Of a stretch of 64,000 nucleotides of DNA, positions 22,485 through 34,046 are shown piece by piece (positions within the stretch are counted from its first letter, which is position 1; every line of letters starts with the position of its first letter). This DNA comes from Pinus tabuliformis (lineage: Eukaryota > Streptophyta > Pinopsida > Pinales > Pinaceae), in contig CM062807.1 of the NCBI GenBank assembly GCA_031772625.1, forward strand, positions 1,152,745,007 to 1,152,809,006. Reading direction: 5' to 3'. The position numbers and the translations under genes were made by a program. The notes beneath the pieces were generated by a model. That model did not search any database and was not told the origin of the DNA. It saw only the letters and a list, made by a program, of their open reading frames with translations.

Positions 22485-25400
22485 TCAACAAGATGATGCA
22501 TCAACAACCCCCAGTTTTTGCCTGAGGTATTCAAAAGTGTCCCTGGGCAACGGTTTGGTGAAAATATCAGCAACTTGTTCCTTAGAAGGAACATACTCCA
22601 ACTTGACCTTCTGTTCAAGTACTTGTTCCCGGAGAAAATGGTACTTGATTGGTATGTGCTTGGTTTTTGAATGCATAACCGGATTCTTTGAGATGCTGAT
22701 TGCACTTGTGTTGTCACATAAGATAGGGATTGGAGGTGTACAAGTGATTTGATAATCCTGCAAGGTCTGCATCATCCAAAGGAGTTGGGTGCAACAAGAT
22801 GCAGCAGCAACATATTCCGCTTCAGCTGTAGACAAGGCAATTGAACTCTGTTTCTTGCTGAACCAAGATACCAGTCTGGAACCCATAAAGAACGCACCAC
22901 CACTTGTGCTTTTCCTGTCATCCACGCTTCCGGCCCAATCTGCATCTGTATAAGCATGAAGAGTGAGATCTGTATCTCTAGGATACCATAAGCCATAATT
23001 TTGAGTCCCTTGAAGATATTTGAAAATTCTCTTCACTGCCTGAAGATGAGTCTCCTTCGGATTTGCCTGAAATCTTCCAACTATTCCAACTGCATGCATG
23101 ATGTCTGGTCGGGTACCTGTCAAATATAGTAAACTTCCAATCATAGATCTGTAGGTTGGTTGATGTACTGCTGCAGATTCATCATTTGCACTGAGACTAC
23201 ATCCTGTGACCATGGGTGTACATACTGGTTTTGCATCTTCCATGCCATATTTCTTCAAAATCTGCTTGAGATACTTGGTTTGAGATAAAAGGATTCCTCC
23301 TTCCTTTTGTTGGATTTGCAAACCAAGGAAGTATGTCAGTTCTCCTAGCAAGGACATTTCAAATTCTTTCTGCATGACCGAGGCAAAGCTTTGACTCATA
23401 GCTTCTTCATTGCTGCCAAAAATAATGTCATCTACATACACAACAAGTATTAGCAATTTGTCATTTTCAACTTTTATATACAGATTGCTATCTGCTGAAC
23501 CTTTTGAAAAACCTTGTTGATGAAGATATTTGTCCAACCGGTAGTACCAAGCCCTTGGGGCTTGTTTGAGACCATAGAGAGCCTTTTTCAATCGGCATAC
23601 AAGATTTGGATCATTTCCAAGAATGAACCCATCTGGCTGTTCAATGTACACTTCTTCTTCCAAGTCTCCATTCAGAAAGGCTGATTTTACGTCCATTTGA
23701 AATACTTTGAAGTTCTGAAAACTTGAGAGAGCAAGAAACATTCGGATGGCCTCAAGTCTTGCAACAGGAGCAAAAGTTTCTTCAAAGTCTATTCCTTCTT
23801 GCTGCGCATACCCTTTACAAACAAGTCTGGCTTTGTTTCTAATTACTTCTCCATTTTCATTCAATTTATTTTTGAAGACCCATTTTGTTCCGATAACATT
23901 CTTATCCTTTGGTCTAGGAACCAGCTCCCAAGTGTTGTTCTTTTCGATTTGCTCAAGTTCTTCATCCATTGCTTTCACCCAACATTCATCTTTGCATGCC
24001 TCTTTCACATTTTGTGGTTCAGTAGAGGAGAGTAATGCCAAATAGCTTGAAGCTTCTGCAACTGTTCTTCTAGTTTGTATACCTGCTTCTTTCTGTCCCA
24101 TGATCTGAGATTCTGGATGGTTCTTCTGAACATATCTGGATGGAGTCTTTTCTTCTATTCTTGTTCGTTCTTCTGCGTCTTCTTGAGGTTCTTCTTCTTC
24201 ATCATTCTGTTTTTGAGGGTAGCTTTCATCTTCTTCGATGTCTTCACGATGTATTTGCCTAGGAATGTATCCCTTCTCATCAACCACTACATCAATGCTG
24301 TCAACAATTCTGCCAAGTCTTTTATTGTAGCATTTGTATGCTTTGCTATGTGGAGAATAGCCAAGAAGAATGCCTTCATCTGCTCTAGGATCAAGTTTGC
24401 CAAGCTGCTCTTCAGTATTCTTGATATAGCATTTGCTCCCAAAGATTTTGAAGTGCTTTACCGAAGGAGTTTTACCACTCCAGAGCTCATGAGGAGTTTG
24501 AGTGCTGTTCACCCGGACATTTGTCTTGTTGAGAATAATAACCGCAGCATGTGCAGCTTCACCCCAGAAAGTTGCGGGAGTTCCTGATTCATCAAGCATA
24601 GCACGAGCCATTTGTTGGATTGTTCTGTTCATTCTTTCAACAACTCCATTTTGCTGAGGAGTTCTAGCTGTAGAGAATTCTCTCCTTATCCCATGTTCAT
24701 CACAGAAATCGAAAAATTCATTTGAAGTAAATTCCCCACCTCTGTCGGATCTGAGGCACTTAATTTTGTGACCTGATTCATTTTCAACCAAGGCTTTGAA
24801 GGATTTGAATTTTTCGAATGCTTCATCTTTGTGCTTCATAAGTCCTAACCAAACAAACCTGGAGAAATCGTCAATAAATAATATCAAGTATTCCTCTCCT
24901 CTAGGTGTTCTTTTCCTGAATGGTCCACATACATCTGTATGTACTAGCTCAAGAGGCATGCTAGCTGATCCTTCTTTCTCTGGAAAGTTAGTCCTGGTTT
25001 GTTTTCCAAACTGACATGATCTGCATATGGTGTTGTCAGGAATTTTGATATCTGGAAGATCGCGAACTGCCTGATATTTGCATGCTTTCCTTATTTGTGA
25101 GAAGCTTAGATGTCCCAACCTTCGATGCCATAACCAGTGCTCTTCATCCTTGCTTAGATAGCATTGTTGTTGTCCTTCTTCAAATATGTATAGATTATTT
25201 GGAGTTCTTTTCCCTTTGAGAACTGTTTTTCCTGTATCAAGATCACGAACAAGACATCCATTTGATCTGAATATAACCTCGGTTCTTTGATCACACATCT
25301 GGCTGACACTTAGTAGATTATGCTTCAATCCATCAACAAACAAAACATTTCCAGCCTTAACATCTTCTTTTAAAGGAGCAATACCTTTTCCTTTTATAGT

Positions 25401-27344
25401 TGCAGGAGTATCATTTCCAAAAGAGACTTTCTTTCCCTTTTCTAAAATAGAATAAGACTCAAGTTTTTCTTTATCACCTGTCATATGCTTCGAACATCCA
25501 CTGTCAATGTACCATAGATTTTCCTGTCCTTCTGCATAAAATGCTATCCCACATCTTTCTGTTTGAGGTTCCTTTATTCTCCATGTTTTGGTTCCTGAGG
25601 CTTGTTCCTTTTTCCGCTCTTGTTCCTTTCTTTCCTGAAACCTGCTTCTGCATTCAAAGTCTTCATGACCAAAATTATTGCAAATAGAACATTCAACTTC
25701 ATTTTCAAGAGCCGAAAAGTTGTTATAGGTCTTTTTTGTAATCCCTGTCATACTTCTTTGTTTTTGAGCTTCCCTAGTCATGATTGTTTTATACGCAACA
25801 CATTGAGCTGCTTTGTGACCAAAGTTATGGCAAGAAAAGCATTGTCCATTGAAGAAGCTTCTGCGGTTATTGAATCTACCAGCCAACTGATTGTAATTTC
25901 TATTTTCATCTATTCTTGAACCAAACTGGGAAGATTTTACCTGTGGCTGGTTGTGGCTTTTGTTCACCCTTAAGCTGGATTGTCCCTGATAGTTTCTGTT
26001 TGAAGTTTGTCCCTGCTTTACCTGATGATCTTCATTGTGCTTTTGCTCATTTCTTCTTGCTGCATCAAGATAACTTTTTGAAGTGGATGCTTGAGAAGTT
26101 TCTCCATTATAGCCCAGACCTGTCTTATTTAGTGGAGACCGCTGCACACTGATAATCTCATCCAAAGTTTCAGATCCTTTGACAAACTTGAGATTAATAG
26201 CTTTTGTTTTCTCAATTTCTTTTCTAAGACCAACAATTTCACCTTCTAATTTTTCAAGATGTTTTTCCTTTTCATCAATTTGAAATTGTAGAGTATCAAT
26301 GATCATGTTCTTTTCTTCTATACATCTCTTGAGTCTAGTAATTTCATCATAAAGGTTATCCACATCTACAGCATCCTCATAATCATCATCTTCAAATGCC
26401 ATTAACAACCTATATTTATTACCTTGTTCATCTTCATCACTGTTTGATAAGCCATCACTATCTTCATGGGTGTAGTAGCTTTTCTTATTTGCACTTTGTT
26501 TCTTGTTCCATCTAGCTGGTTCCTTTCCTTTATCCTTATAAGGACATTTTGCAGCATAATGACCTACTCTCCCACAAGCAAAGCATTTGAAAGGTAGCTT
26601 ACCTCTGAACCTTCCAGAACCCCTTTGAAAATTTCTGACAAAATTTGATTCTTCTTCCTCTTCTTCTGGAACATGGCTTGCTTCATAGTGATCTTCTTTG
26701 CCTGATGCCTTAAAAGCAGCCTCCCTTCTGTCTGATGGACCTCCCTTTCTCATTTCATAAGCAGTTAGAATTCCATGTAGCTGAGACATAGTGAGAACAC
26801 GAAGATTTTCTTTTTCTTCTATTGCAGATACTTTAGATTCAAACTTGGGGGATAATGATCTTAGAATCTTTTGAACTACTATAGAATCTTTTACTTCTTC
26901 ACCCAAATTTTTCATACAATTAACAATCTCATCTACCCGAAGAAAATAATTAGCCACACTTTCATCATTATACATCTTGAGAGTCTCATATTGAATCCTG
27001 AGAGTTTGAAGTTTAGCTTGTTTTACCTGTTCATCTCCTTCATAGCTCGTGATCATTTTGTCCCATATTTCTTTTGCTGATTTGAAGTGCATTACCTTCA
27101 TGAATTCTGTTTGGGATATACTTCCTAATAGAGTACTGACTGCTTTTGCATTTGTTTCATACTTCTTTTTCTCAGCTGGATCTGTAGGAGTGGCTGAAGG
27201 AAAAGCATAGCCTGTTTCTACAATGTCCCAAACTTCTGTACCAAGAGATTGAAGATATGCAGTAACTCTTACCTTCCAATAATTGAAGTTTGTCCCATCA
27301 AAAACCGGTGGCCTGATTGATGCTTCTCTCTCGTAGTTGCTCAT
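22485..27344 (-). CDS. Element E copia gag-pol polyprotein, intact
   Basis: 1,619 codons from ATG 27344 with no interruption. Order is copia-type: gag with the UBN2-like opening [15 protein letters not shown], then three CCHC zinc knuckles (about residues 251 [14 protein letters not shown], 499 [14 protein letters not shown], 550 [14 protein letters not shown]); aspartic protease IDSGCSKHM near 613; pre-integrase zinc finger [10 protein letters not shown]; integrase core with TDVCGPF, SDRGGEF and [10 protein letters not shown]; reverse transcriptase with YVDD at about 1303; RNase H with YTDADWAG and STAEAEY. Integrase precedes reverse transcriptase, which defines Ty1/copia. The wording is closest to the Tork/SIRE group, but I am not sure of the sublineage. 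It acts in trans-free retrotransposition: the single polyprotein supplies capsid, protease, integrase, RT and RNase H. Confidence 0.96.
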   Translation of the reverse strand: MSNYEREASIRPPVFDGTNFNYWKVRVTAYLQSLGTEVWDIVETGYAFPSATPTDPAEKKKYETNAKAVSTLLGSISQTEFMKVMHFKSAKEIWDKMITSYEGDEQVKQAKLQTLRIQYETLKMYNDESVANYFLRVDEIVNCMKNLGEEVKDSIVVQKILRSLSPKFESKVSAIEEKENLRVLTMSQLHGILTAYEMRKGGPSDRREAAFKASGKEDHYEASHVPEEEEEESNFVRNFQRGSGRFRGKLPFKCFACGRVGHYAAKCPYKDKGKEPARWNKKQSANKKSYYTHEDSDGLSNSDEDEQGNKYRLLMAFEDDDYEDAVDVDNLYDEITRLKRCIEEKNMIIDTLQFQIDEKEKHLEKLEGEIVGLRKEIEKTKAINLKFVKGSETLDEIISVQRSPLNKTGLGYNGETSQASTSKSYLDAARRNEQKHNEDHQVKQGQTSNRNYQGQSSLRVNKSHNQPQVKSSQFGSRIDENRNYNQLAGRFNNRRSFFNGQCFSCHNFGHKAAQCVAYKTIMTREAQKQRSMTGITKKTYNNFSALENEVECSICNNFGHEDFECRSRFQERKEQERKKEQASGTKTWRIKEPQTERCGIAFYAEGQENLWYIDSGCSKHMTGDKEKLESYSILEKGKKVSFGNDTPATIKGKGIAPLKEDVKAGNVLFVDGLKHNLLSVSQMCDQRTEVIFRSNGCLVRDLDTGKTVLKGKRTPNNLYIFEEGQQQCYLSKDEEHWLWHRRLGHLSFSQIRKACKYQAVRDLPDIKIPDNTICRSCQFGKQTRTNFPEKEGSASMPLELVHTDVCGPFRKRTPRGEEYLILFIDDFSRFVWLGLMKHKDEAFEKFKSFKALVENESGHKIKCLRSDRGGEFTSNEFFDFCDEHGIRREFSTARTPQQNGVVERMNRTIQQMARAMLDESGTPATFWGEAAHAAVIILNKTNVRVNSTQTPHELWSGKTPSVKHFKIFGSKCYIKNTEEQLGKLDPRADEGILLGYSPHSKAYKCYNKRLGRIVDSIDVVVDEKGYIPRQIHREDIEEDESYPQKQNDEEEEPQEDAEERTRIEEKTPSRYVQKNHPESQIMGQKEAGIQTRRTVAEASSYLALLSSTEPQNVKEACKDECWVKAMDEELEQIEKNNTWELVPRPKDKNVIGTKWVFKNKLNENGEVIRNKARLVCKGYAQQEGIDFEETFAPVARLEAIRMFLALSSFQNFKVFQMDVKSAFLNGDLEEEVYIEQPDGFILGNDPNLVCRLKKALYGLKQAPRAWYYRLDKYLHQQGFSKGSADSNLYIKVENDKLLILVVYVDDIIFGSNEEAMSQSFASVMQKEFEMSLLGELTYFLGLQIQQKEGGILLSQTKYLKQILKKYGMEDAKPVCTPMVTGCSLSANDESAAVHQPTYRSMIGSLLYLTGTRPDIMHAVGIVGRFQANPKETHLQAVKRIFKYLQGTQNYGLWYPRDTDLTLHAYTDADWAGSVDDRKSTSGGAFFMGSRLVSWFSKKQSSIALSTAEAEYVAAASCCTQLLWMMQTLQDYQITCTPPIPILCDNTSAISISKNPVMHSKTKHIPIKYHFLREQVLEQKVKLEYVPSKEQVADIFTKPLPRDTFEYLRQKLGVVDASSC

Positions 27345-27389
27345 GATGAACGATCTACCTTCAAGCGATCAAGCTTTTCTGAAGGACCT

Positions 27390-27401
27390 GCTCTGATACC
27401 A
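27390..27401 (-). other. Primer-binding site of element E (tRNA-Met)
   Basis: On the minus strand TGGTATCAGAGC, two bases from the LTR. This is the standard initiator tRNA-Met primer site of plant copia elements. Confidence 0.93.
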
Positions 27402-27403
27402 AT

Positions 27404-28640
27404 TGTTGGAAATAATACTGAGAGGGGGGGTGAATCAGTATTATCTAGCAATTTAACAAATCTTCCTTATTTGATCTTTTGAATTATTCTTGCATATCAG
27501 TACCATAAAATAATGAGCATGAACAAAGAAAATAGACAGTCACACCAAAGAACACAAGATGTAAGGTGGAAACCCAATGTGGGAGAAAACCACCTGCTGC
27601 AATATGTCTCTATCTTCTTTCAATTTAGAAATTCTTTTACAATGATTTTGTACTGGTGCAGTCCTTTACCAGTATGCAGGCTGCAACCTGCAGAGAGCTA
27701 CAACTCTCTCTCGTTCTCCAGTCTCTCCTGGAAGGGAGCTACAACCCCCTACTTCTTTTCATGAAGAATCAAATGATCAACAAGTATACAACAGTTACAG
27801 TCCACTACAGTTATCAGATCAGTAATCACAGAACTAACCCAGAACACCTTATGAACAGAAAAATACAGTCAACAGATCATCTTAAGACAGGGATGCAATT
27901 TTTCTTTCTGTGGCCTGCGACTGGACGCAGTTTTACCTTCTGCTGCTCTGCGTACTGACGCACTGTTCCTTTAAACTGCTCTGCGTACCGGCGCACCCAA
28001 CAATACTATCGCGCCGCGTCTTTTGCTTCAGAGACGCACCCAATAATACTATCGCGCCGCGTCTTTCGCTTCAGAGACGCACCTGAGCCCTTACTGTACT
28101 GCGTCTCGGCGCACTTGCACTTCACTGAACCTGCGTCCCTTCAGATATAAAAGATATGAAGACTTCAGAACTAGCCCAAACAGTCAGATCTGCAGATCTG
28201 ATCATGCGCCATAGAGATCACAGTCCATTAGAAGATTCGCCCTCATAGATTTGGACTAGATCACACCAAAAGATATTCAACCAAAGATGATGATAAATCC
28301 AAATGAACTCCTTTGCTTTATATAGGCAAGCTCCTCCCCAAAACATGGAACAATACCACGAGCCGACACCATAGAAACACAAAACCGTCGGCTAGATACC
28401 ACACAAGAAACCCCCTCGTGCTTTTCTCTGTCTTGAAATGTGTGCACTGGGTGGACGCACCCCCTGAACGGCTGGCCTGCGTCCCTGGACGCGGGTTCTG
28501 CATGGTATACCTGCGGGGACGCACTTTCTGAACAGATTGCCTGCGTCCTTCTTAAAAATAGAGAGCTGATCATCAAGAATAGTGATCTACCACCTGAATG
28601 GGTTGCCATCAAGGACAACACCTGAATCATAATGCCAACA
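27404..28640 (-). repeat. 5' LTR of element E
   Basis: 1,237 bp, the promoter-bearing copy. TATA box on the minus strand at about 28315-28326 (CCTATATAAAGC). Identical to 21009-22245 except for eight transitions. Confidence 0.95.
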
Positions 28641-29568
28641 AATGCCACTTTGATCCCTGACATAGGACTTATTGGCTATATTGCCAAAAAGGGGAGGGGG
28701 GGGGGGTATTTATATAATGCTTGGGATTTATACACCATGGTGTTAGTACTAATAGGGGAAAGGTAATATAGGGGATTTACATAGTAGAATTAGAGTTAAT
28801 ATGAATGATAGAAGGGAACGAAGGGAAAACCATTAAGTTTATGTGAAACAAACTTGGTTTTAAGAGTAGATCAAAATGAAAAGATTTTTAGACAAGAAAT
28901 GTGGCTTCTAAAGATTTAAGAACCACCATGAAATCACAATCTCTTCCATGAATCTCAGCTGCTGGGGGGATGTTAGAAATGAAATGAGAGGGGAATGAGG
29001 GAGATTAGTCATGCTTCCTACTGCAACTTGATGAAGAAGAACACCTTTGTCAATTGATTTGACTTTGCTTTGATGCACACAGTTATCACACCTGCCATGG
29101 TAGGGATAACCTTTCTGCAACCCCAACTACTTACCCAGCTACTTGCCTAGCATTTTCTATTTCTTCTTGGAGGGTGCACTTGGACTTGCTGACCCTTACT
29201 TGCCTTTTCTTTTCTTTGGCTTTTTCTTTTGCTTTTTCTATCTACTTCTACCCTTATTTCTTCCAAGGTCCCAGATTAAGCTGTTGGGAGCCTTTTCTTC
29301 TCTACCTGAACTACTTGTCTGCCAAGATTAAATAATTTGGACAGCCCTCTTTCTCTATTCTACAACTGAAAATTGAAAGCATGGTATGATCCAGATTAAA
29401 CTGTTGGATCATCCACCAAAATTGAAACAAGGTCATCAACATTGAAACACTTTACACACCTTGTGTTCTCTAGGAAATATGGGATCTTTGTGAAAACAAA
29501 GCAGGGCATATTTGGATTTTCCCTTGCCAATCATGAAATATGAAACCTATTGGTATAGGTATCCAACA

Positions 29569-29573
29569 CATAG
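29569..29573. repeat. Target-site duplication CATAG, right copy (element A)
   Basis: Matches 687-691 and follows the last CA of the right LTR. Sequence resumes here in the RPA1 pseudogene. Confidence 0.92.
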
Positions 29574-30384
29574 TGCCATTTGAGACCATGTAAAGCTTAC
29601 CACTTTAGACAAGGTCATGCAAGGAATCTGACAGATCACCGAAGGCAGAGAGATGGATTGTATCATTGGAAGAATCAAAGAGGTCAAATCCAAAGACCTT
29701 TCCGGAGCCTCAAGCATTGTTGTAGGAGTGAACAGATGTTTTTCCAAGCACCCTACCCTGGATCAACCATTTTTTACAATAGAGGTTTAGCGTCATGAAT
29801 GGAATGGTAGCACGTAGAGCGGAGGACAACTGAGTTGATGATGATGCAAAATCATGTGTTGAAGTAGCAATAGATGAGGCGAGGGCATGTGATGTTGAAG
29901 AGCCCGATTGGTATGTCTACATTTGTACAATTTAAAGAAGATCCGGATCCCCAATCAAAGTTTCATGATGTTCGAGAACTTCCAGTTCAATAATTTGCAA
30001 AGTCTTGAAAAGAAGGAAAGAAAGAGAAAAGAAATGTAGCATTAGTTGGAGTGACAATGGCGAAGAGAGGGAAGGAACATAAAAACATCAAGAATATGGT
30101 GAAGAGTGAACATACACATAGTTTTGCAAAAAGGTGCAACTAACTTATTTGAAAATGATAATCGAACCCAACTAGAGGGAACCAAAGATGACATGGCCAT
30201 TGTAAGTAGACAGAAGCAAAGTTTTGTATTGAGAGGTACCGTTGGAGAGGGAAATGCGATAGCATTGGGACGATGTCTTTGTGGAAGCAAGAAGACCAAG
30301 TTCAATTATTTGGAGCGATGCTTGGATCATTGTAGAGCCAGCGAGAAACAAATTGATGGCATTCGTTGTCAAGGAAACTTCCAT
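29574..30384 (-). pseudogene. RPA1-like pseudogene, 5' part (N-terminal OB fold and domain A)
   Basis: Start of the same broken RPA1 gene as 145-691. From ATG 30384 the translation opens MEVSLTTNAINLFLAGS and continues LQIIELGLL, YRISLSNGTSQYK: the RPA1 N-terminal OB fold. An intron-like gap follows at about 30115-30004 (GTATG donor, pyrimidine-rich stretch ending CAG-like AAG), then LQIIELEVLEHHETLIGDP, a linker, and domain A: LNLYCKKWLIQGRV, SYNNA-stop-GSGKVFGFDLFD, AFGDLSDSLHDLV-stop-SGKLYMVSNGTM. Several in-frame stops show it is dead; one is where RPA1 normally has Arg (CGA to TGA type change). A retained intron suggests a genomic duplicate or capture, not a processed copy. Confidence 0.75.
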
Positions 30385-31034
30385 GATGACAAGGAAAGGA
30401 TGTGTCCTGAAAGGTGAAAGCACACAAAATGCTATCAACATTGGAAGAGAAGCGGAAATAAAGTAGTGAGAACGATCGTTCACATGATTTTCATACTTGG
30501 AGCCAAATGAAAGAAGAACTGTTTACAATTTAGATTGTTGCCAATAGTCAAAGGTAAGGGGAAAGGAAAATTGAAATGTTTAAGCATAGAAAGTTGGTTG
30601 TCTATATATGGCATTTCAGAAACTCTACAAGTAGGTGTGTTGTACGTCGTGACAATGCACATAGTATTTTAAGCTATATATGCAGTATGAAAACATTGAT
30701 ACTTGTCATTTGAGTGCAGAAGATGATATGGTTAGCAGGTTCTCGATTCTCACCTGTTTTTTATTAAAATTTCGGGGTAGTTATCCGGTTGAAGACATTA
30801 GCACGACATGTAGTAGCAACAACAAGAGACCAACAATAGCACAGAAACACCAACAAAAAATGAAACTCAAAAAATCCGCAGAATAATGCGACGTGAAGAG
30901 GCTAAATGGATCACACGCCCATCTACTAGCTAAGTAGAGGGAGCAATAAATCAGATTCAGGACACGTGGCATAGGTCATGGGGTTACCAATGATAGAGAC
31001 AATGATAGGGATGCTCGTCCGAGCAAGAGTAAAG
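30385..31034. other. Non-coding flank upstream of the RPA1 pseudogene
   Basis: About 650 bases without a recognisable gene. One CACGTGGC G-box occurs at 30963-30970. It could include remains of the RPA1 promoter; nothing else is supported. Confidence 0.4.
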
Positions 31035-31850
31035 TGAGAATAAATGCACATAGGTGGGCCAATAATTAGATTATTGAATAGAACATTCCTCAACGTTAGG
31101 ATGTGTGGATAAGTTTCAAACCTTAATCGAAGGAAAATGTGACATATTAAATATACATGGGAGTTTTGGGATTTTGAAACTTTGACATGAGAAGAATCCT
31201 TTTCGAAGCCTTGCAAGTCGAAAGTCTGATCCAGCATATCAATGTGGTTCATTTTAATAAACACATATAATAAAGTGTCCAGGGCATAAAACATATCAAT
31301 TTTGTGCGAGTGAGAATAAACCAAAAATAAATGCACATGGTTAGTCCGTTAATTAGATTAATGAATAGAGTAGCCACTGAGACCAAGATGCGTGTAGATA
31401 TTTTAAGTTGCAATCGTTAAAAAAATTTGGCATATTGATTAAATATATATCAGATTTTTCGGGCATTGAAACCTTGACACTAGAAGAAATATTTTGGAAA
31501 TCTGTGGAAAAAAAGGTCGAGCAATCATATTAGTTTGCCTCTGTACAAGGGCATAAAACATACGATCTTCGTGTGAGGGAGAATAAAAAGACAATAAATT
31601 CACATAGTTGGCTAACCAGTGGTAATTAATGAATAAAATAGACAGTGAGAGCAAGATATGTGCATAGACAGAGGATCTTATCGGAGGTCGTATTCCAAAA
31701 GCTACGATAAGGGGCGGATGAAATTTCACATTTAAGTTTGGCATGATAAAAAAATCGAGGTTTCATATTAGTGGTTGGAGGTCCATAACACAGTTCAAAG
31801 ATTCAAAATTTAGATATTTTTTTGTTATTATACAAGACCAATGCTACATG
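31035..31850. repeat. Three degenerate tandem copies of a ~280-bp unit
   Basis: Units begin near 31035, 31312 and 31588. Each starts with a GAGAATAAA stretch, then CACATRG, an ATTAATGAATA-type stretch, a middle part ending near TTTGAAACYTTGACA and a GGGCATAAAACATA-like stretch (clear in units 2 and 3). Copies are strongly diverged, so the array is old. No coding potential seen. Confidence 0.6.
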
Positions 31851-32504
31851 TATCAGAAATTTTGAAAATAATTTCTGCGATGTTATTAGTACGATATAAC
31901 TCTATTATAAAGAGGTTCGTCTTACTAATAGACCAACAGGAATTTCCCGCAAGTCCGAGTTGTCACTGCCTTATTTGTTTCAGATATCTAGCGATCCTTG
32001 TCAACCTCCAAATGCCCTATTTTTTCAAGTTCCGACTTCCGACTTTGGAGATTTCTATTCATTTCGATATCCAGACCCTCCAAAGGTATGAAAAATAATT
32101 CAATAGAACATCGCATCCGCTCTCAAGTGGAACTTTATGAGAATGGGCCGCATCTTAAAAGTGTCGATATTGCGAGTTGTGATATGCAATGAAACCACTG
32201 AAATGGGTCACTAGTGTTAAAGTGTCGGGATGGACGATAACAAATTAACAAAGGATTTTCTACAAAACCAAAGTGGCTTGAGCATTTTATCTCTCCTCCG
32301 AAAGGGACGCGTGGCAGAAAAAAGATTGGATCTGATAAGGGACACACGACAAACAACGACTGGATGCGTTAAGGGATGCGTTCCAGCCAATAATTGGTTG
32401 TGACAAGTGACACGGGGAGGTTGTTGTCATCACAAAGTGCCAATAGGTTTGACACGTGCAGGTGGATTCAACAGTTTAAAGGAAAACAATAGGCCCAAAA
32501 ATGG
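31851..32504. other. Non-coding DNA, nothing recognised
   Basis: No gene or repeat family recognised. ACGTG-type motifs begin to appear toward the right end (CACGTGCA at 32453-32460, an ACGCGTGGC near 32307), leading into the duplicated G-box block. Confidence 0.4.
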
Positions 32505-32950
32505 TGGCACGTGGCATTATTCAAAATGTGACACGTGGCAGTGATGGCATCATGTATGGGAGATCAACGATCAGAGGTTCAAGCATATTGTGCATCGAAG
32601 TGAAACCTCTGATTGAAGGGCTCTAATATAGGGGCTAGACTGTGGTTACGTGAAGAGCCACAGGACCAAGGCCCAAACGTAGGAGGTGATCAGCGAATTG
32701 ACATGTTGTGAACCAAATTTACACCTTTGATTGGAAATCATCGATAGAGATGTCTCCAATTTGGGGGCTAGCACCATGGCCACAAAGAGTTCAAAGGAAT
32801 CAAGGGCGACACGTGGCATTATTCAAAAGGTGACACGTGGCAGATACATGGCAATGATGGTGTCACATATGGGAGATCAACAATCGCAAGTTGAGGTGTA
32901 TTTTGCATCGAATTGAAATCTCTGATTGAAGGGCTAGACTGTGGTTGTTG
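32505..32950. repeat. Duplicated block with paired G-boxes (CACGTGGC)
   Basis: Two diverged units about 302 bp apart (about 32505-32650 and 32807-32950) share, in order, two CACGTGGC motifs 24 bp apart (32508/32532 and 32810/32834), GGGAGATCAAC, a TTTGCATCGAA-like stretch and CTCTGATTGAAGGGCT, then GACTGTGGTT. CACGTGGC is the canonical ABRE/G-box core bound by bZIP factors (family knowledge). No gene is next to it now, so regulatory action is unproven. Confidence 0.65.
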
Positions 32951-32964
32951 GAAAGAGCAACAAG

Positions 32965-33011
32965 AAATGATAAAAATAGAATCTAGAAATTCCAATTTTA
33001 ATTTGTCCTTG
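32965..33011 (+). mobile_element. Left piece of truncated copia element D (approximate)
   Basis: Short flank left of element B that should continue directly into 55668 onward once B is removed, because the CCTTG duplication joins them. It is presumably the start of the LTR of element D. The exact 5' end of D cannot be set, as no second LTR is present. Confidence 0.35.
33007..33011. repeat. Target-site duplication CCTTG, left copy (element B)
   Basis: Directly before TGTTGTATAGG; matched by CCTTG at 55663-55667 after the right LTR end GTGTAACA. Confidence 0.92.
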
Positions 33012-34046
33012 TGTTGTATAGGTAAATCCCCTCTGCGGACAGAGGCGATCCTCCTAGTTGCAAATTGAAAGTGGATTATGAGAACCAACCTGGAGTCCAG
33101 CGCTAGTGTCGTAGGCGAGTTGATACTCTCGTTCCCTTGCTTCGGCAGGTCACAATCCTCATGATCTCCGTGAATAGATACCTGCACATGTAAAGAACGA
33201 AGCGAATACCAGCATAAAATCCACTAAATACAACTATATATCGGTCAGAAAAGATATAGATCAAACATTATCATGATGAACAATAAGAACGGAACCATAA
33301 TGATAGTTGTTTATTAATGAATAATCAACAGAGAAAAAATACAACCAATGTTCTGACGTTGAATCTCTCCTCTGGCTGGGCGAGCAACTACATATGCCTT
33401 GCAATAGACCTTTCTCTCTCTTTGATCATGGATACACAACTCAGACTTCCGGCAGCATAACCTCCCTATGCTCCAAGACTCTTACTATCACTCAAGCGTT
33501 ATCACTACTACTCCAAAAACTAGCTTGTCAAATGCATGAGGACAGACTTTTATAGATGGAGAAGGGGAAGAGATACAATGCATCAAGACACCCATTATGG
33601 ATTGGCATTATCTCCAAAAAGCCGTTGTGGATAGATGTAAAGGATAGATGATGAGTCTCGACATCTAGAAGATCAGCTTTATCCTCAAAAGACTTCATGA
33701 CTTGAAGGGAAAAAACATCCGGGCGCGCGTTTGTTAAAAATCTTTTCCAAACTCGGTTGCCGCGGGTGTAACTCTAGGACAGAGCGCCAATTGGCGTGCC
33801 TTCTTTTGAGGATCTCCTTCATTGGCGCGGGCAGTACATTGTGGACCCGCGCTAATGGAAAAAGGGCACTTTTCAGGGATATTTTGCAGGAGGTGTCTTC
33901 ATGGTACATGAAGTCCATACTGAGGGGAACATAATGCAAGTGTTTTTAAGTTATGTCACTGCTCACAGGTCTCGGAATGAGTCCTCCAAAGTACGAGAAA
34001 GGGGTAACAGGGACGGTGACCAATGGTGACAAATTACTGTGTAACA
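33012..34046 (-). repeat. 3' LTR of element B (1,035 bp)
   Basis: From TGTTGTATAGG to CTGTGTAACA. It lacks exactly 50 bases present in the right LTR after CGATCC (near 54624). TATA box TCTATAAAAG on the minus strand at 33548-33557. It carries GCGCCAATTGGCG-type motifs at about 33783-33840. Confidence 0.93.

Larger units (their letters stand above)
21009..28640 (-). mobile_element. Element E: intact Ty1/copia retrotransposon nested in the LTR of A
   Basis: 7,632 bp, minus strand, with two 1,237-bp LTRs, a tRNA-Met primer-binding site, a polypurine tract and a single intact polyprotein frame. By eye the LTRs differ at eight positions (about 0.65 percent) with no indels, so the insertion is recent. 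The flanks are CAGAT on the left and AATGC on the right; the uninterrupted LTR of A reads CAGATGCCAC here, so the expected 5-bp duplication is imperfect. Confidence 0.95.
692..29568 (-). mobile_element. Element A: Tat-type Ty3/gypsy retrotransposon with giant coding LTRs
   Basis: Complete LTR retrotransposon on the minus strand, about 21.2 kb once the nested element E (21009-28640) is removed. Borders are set by matching 5-bp duplications, LTRs of the form TG...CA, and a primer-binding site next to the right (5') LTR. That site matches the tRNA-Arg type used by Tat/Ogre elements. Inside are one long gag-protease-RNase H-RT-RNase H-integrase frame (8198-14308) and, unusually, a further long sense frame inside each 7.25-kb LTR. 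The insertion site is an RPA1 pseudogene. The LTR pair shows scattered substitutions and a few one-base indels. Family placement in the Tat lineage rests on the primer-binding site and the archaeal-type RNase H; I have not compared it with a repeat library. Confidence 0.93.
14683..29568 (-). repeat. 5' LTR of element A, split by element E
   Basis: Right LTR in two parts: 14683-21008 (6,326 bp) and 28641-29568 (928 bp), collinear with the left LTR at 692-7940. The interruption is exactly element E. The coding frame, TGACG array and downstream TATA-like site (20263-20273) are in the first part; the upstream TATA box is in the second. Confidence 0.92.

Noticed and set aside
30106-30417. Plus-strand frame of about 100 codons
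   Set aside because: It is the complement of the RPA1 N-terminal OB fold, which reads better on the minus strand.
33685-33939. Frame of 84 codons in the LTR of element B, present in both LTRs
   Set aside because: Both copies are open, but it is short, has no family resemblance, and part of it consists of the GCGCCAA repeats.
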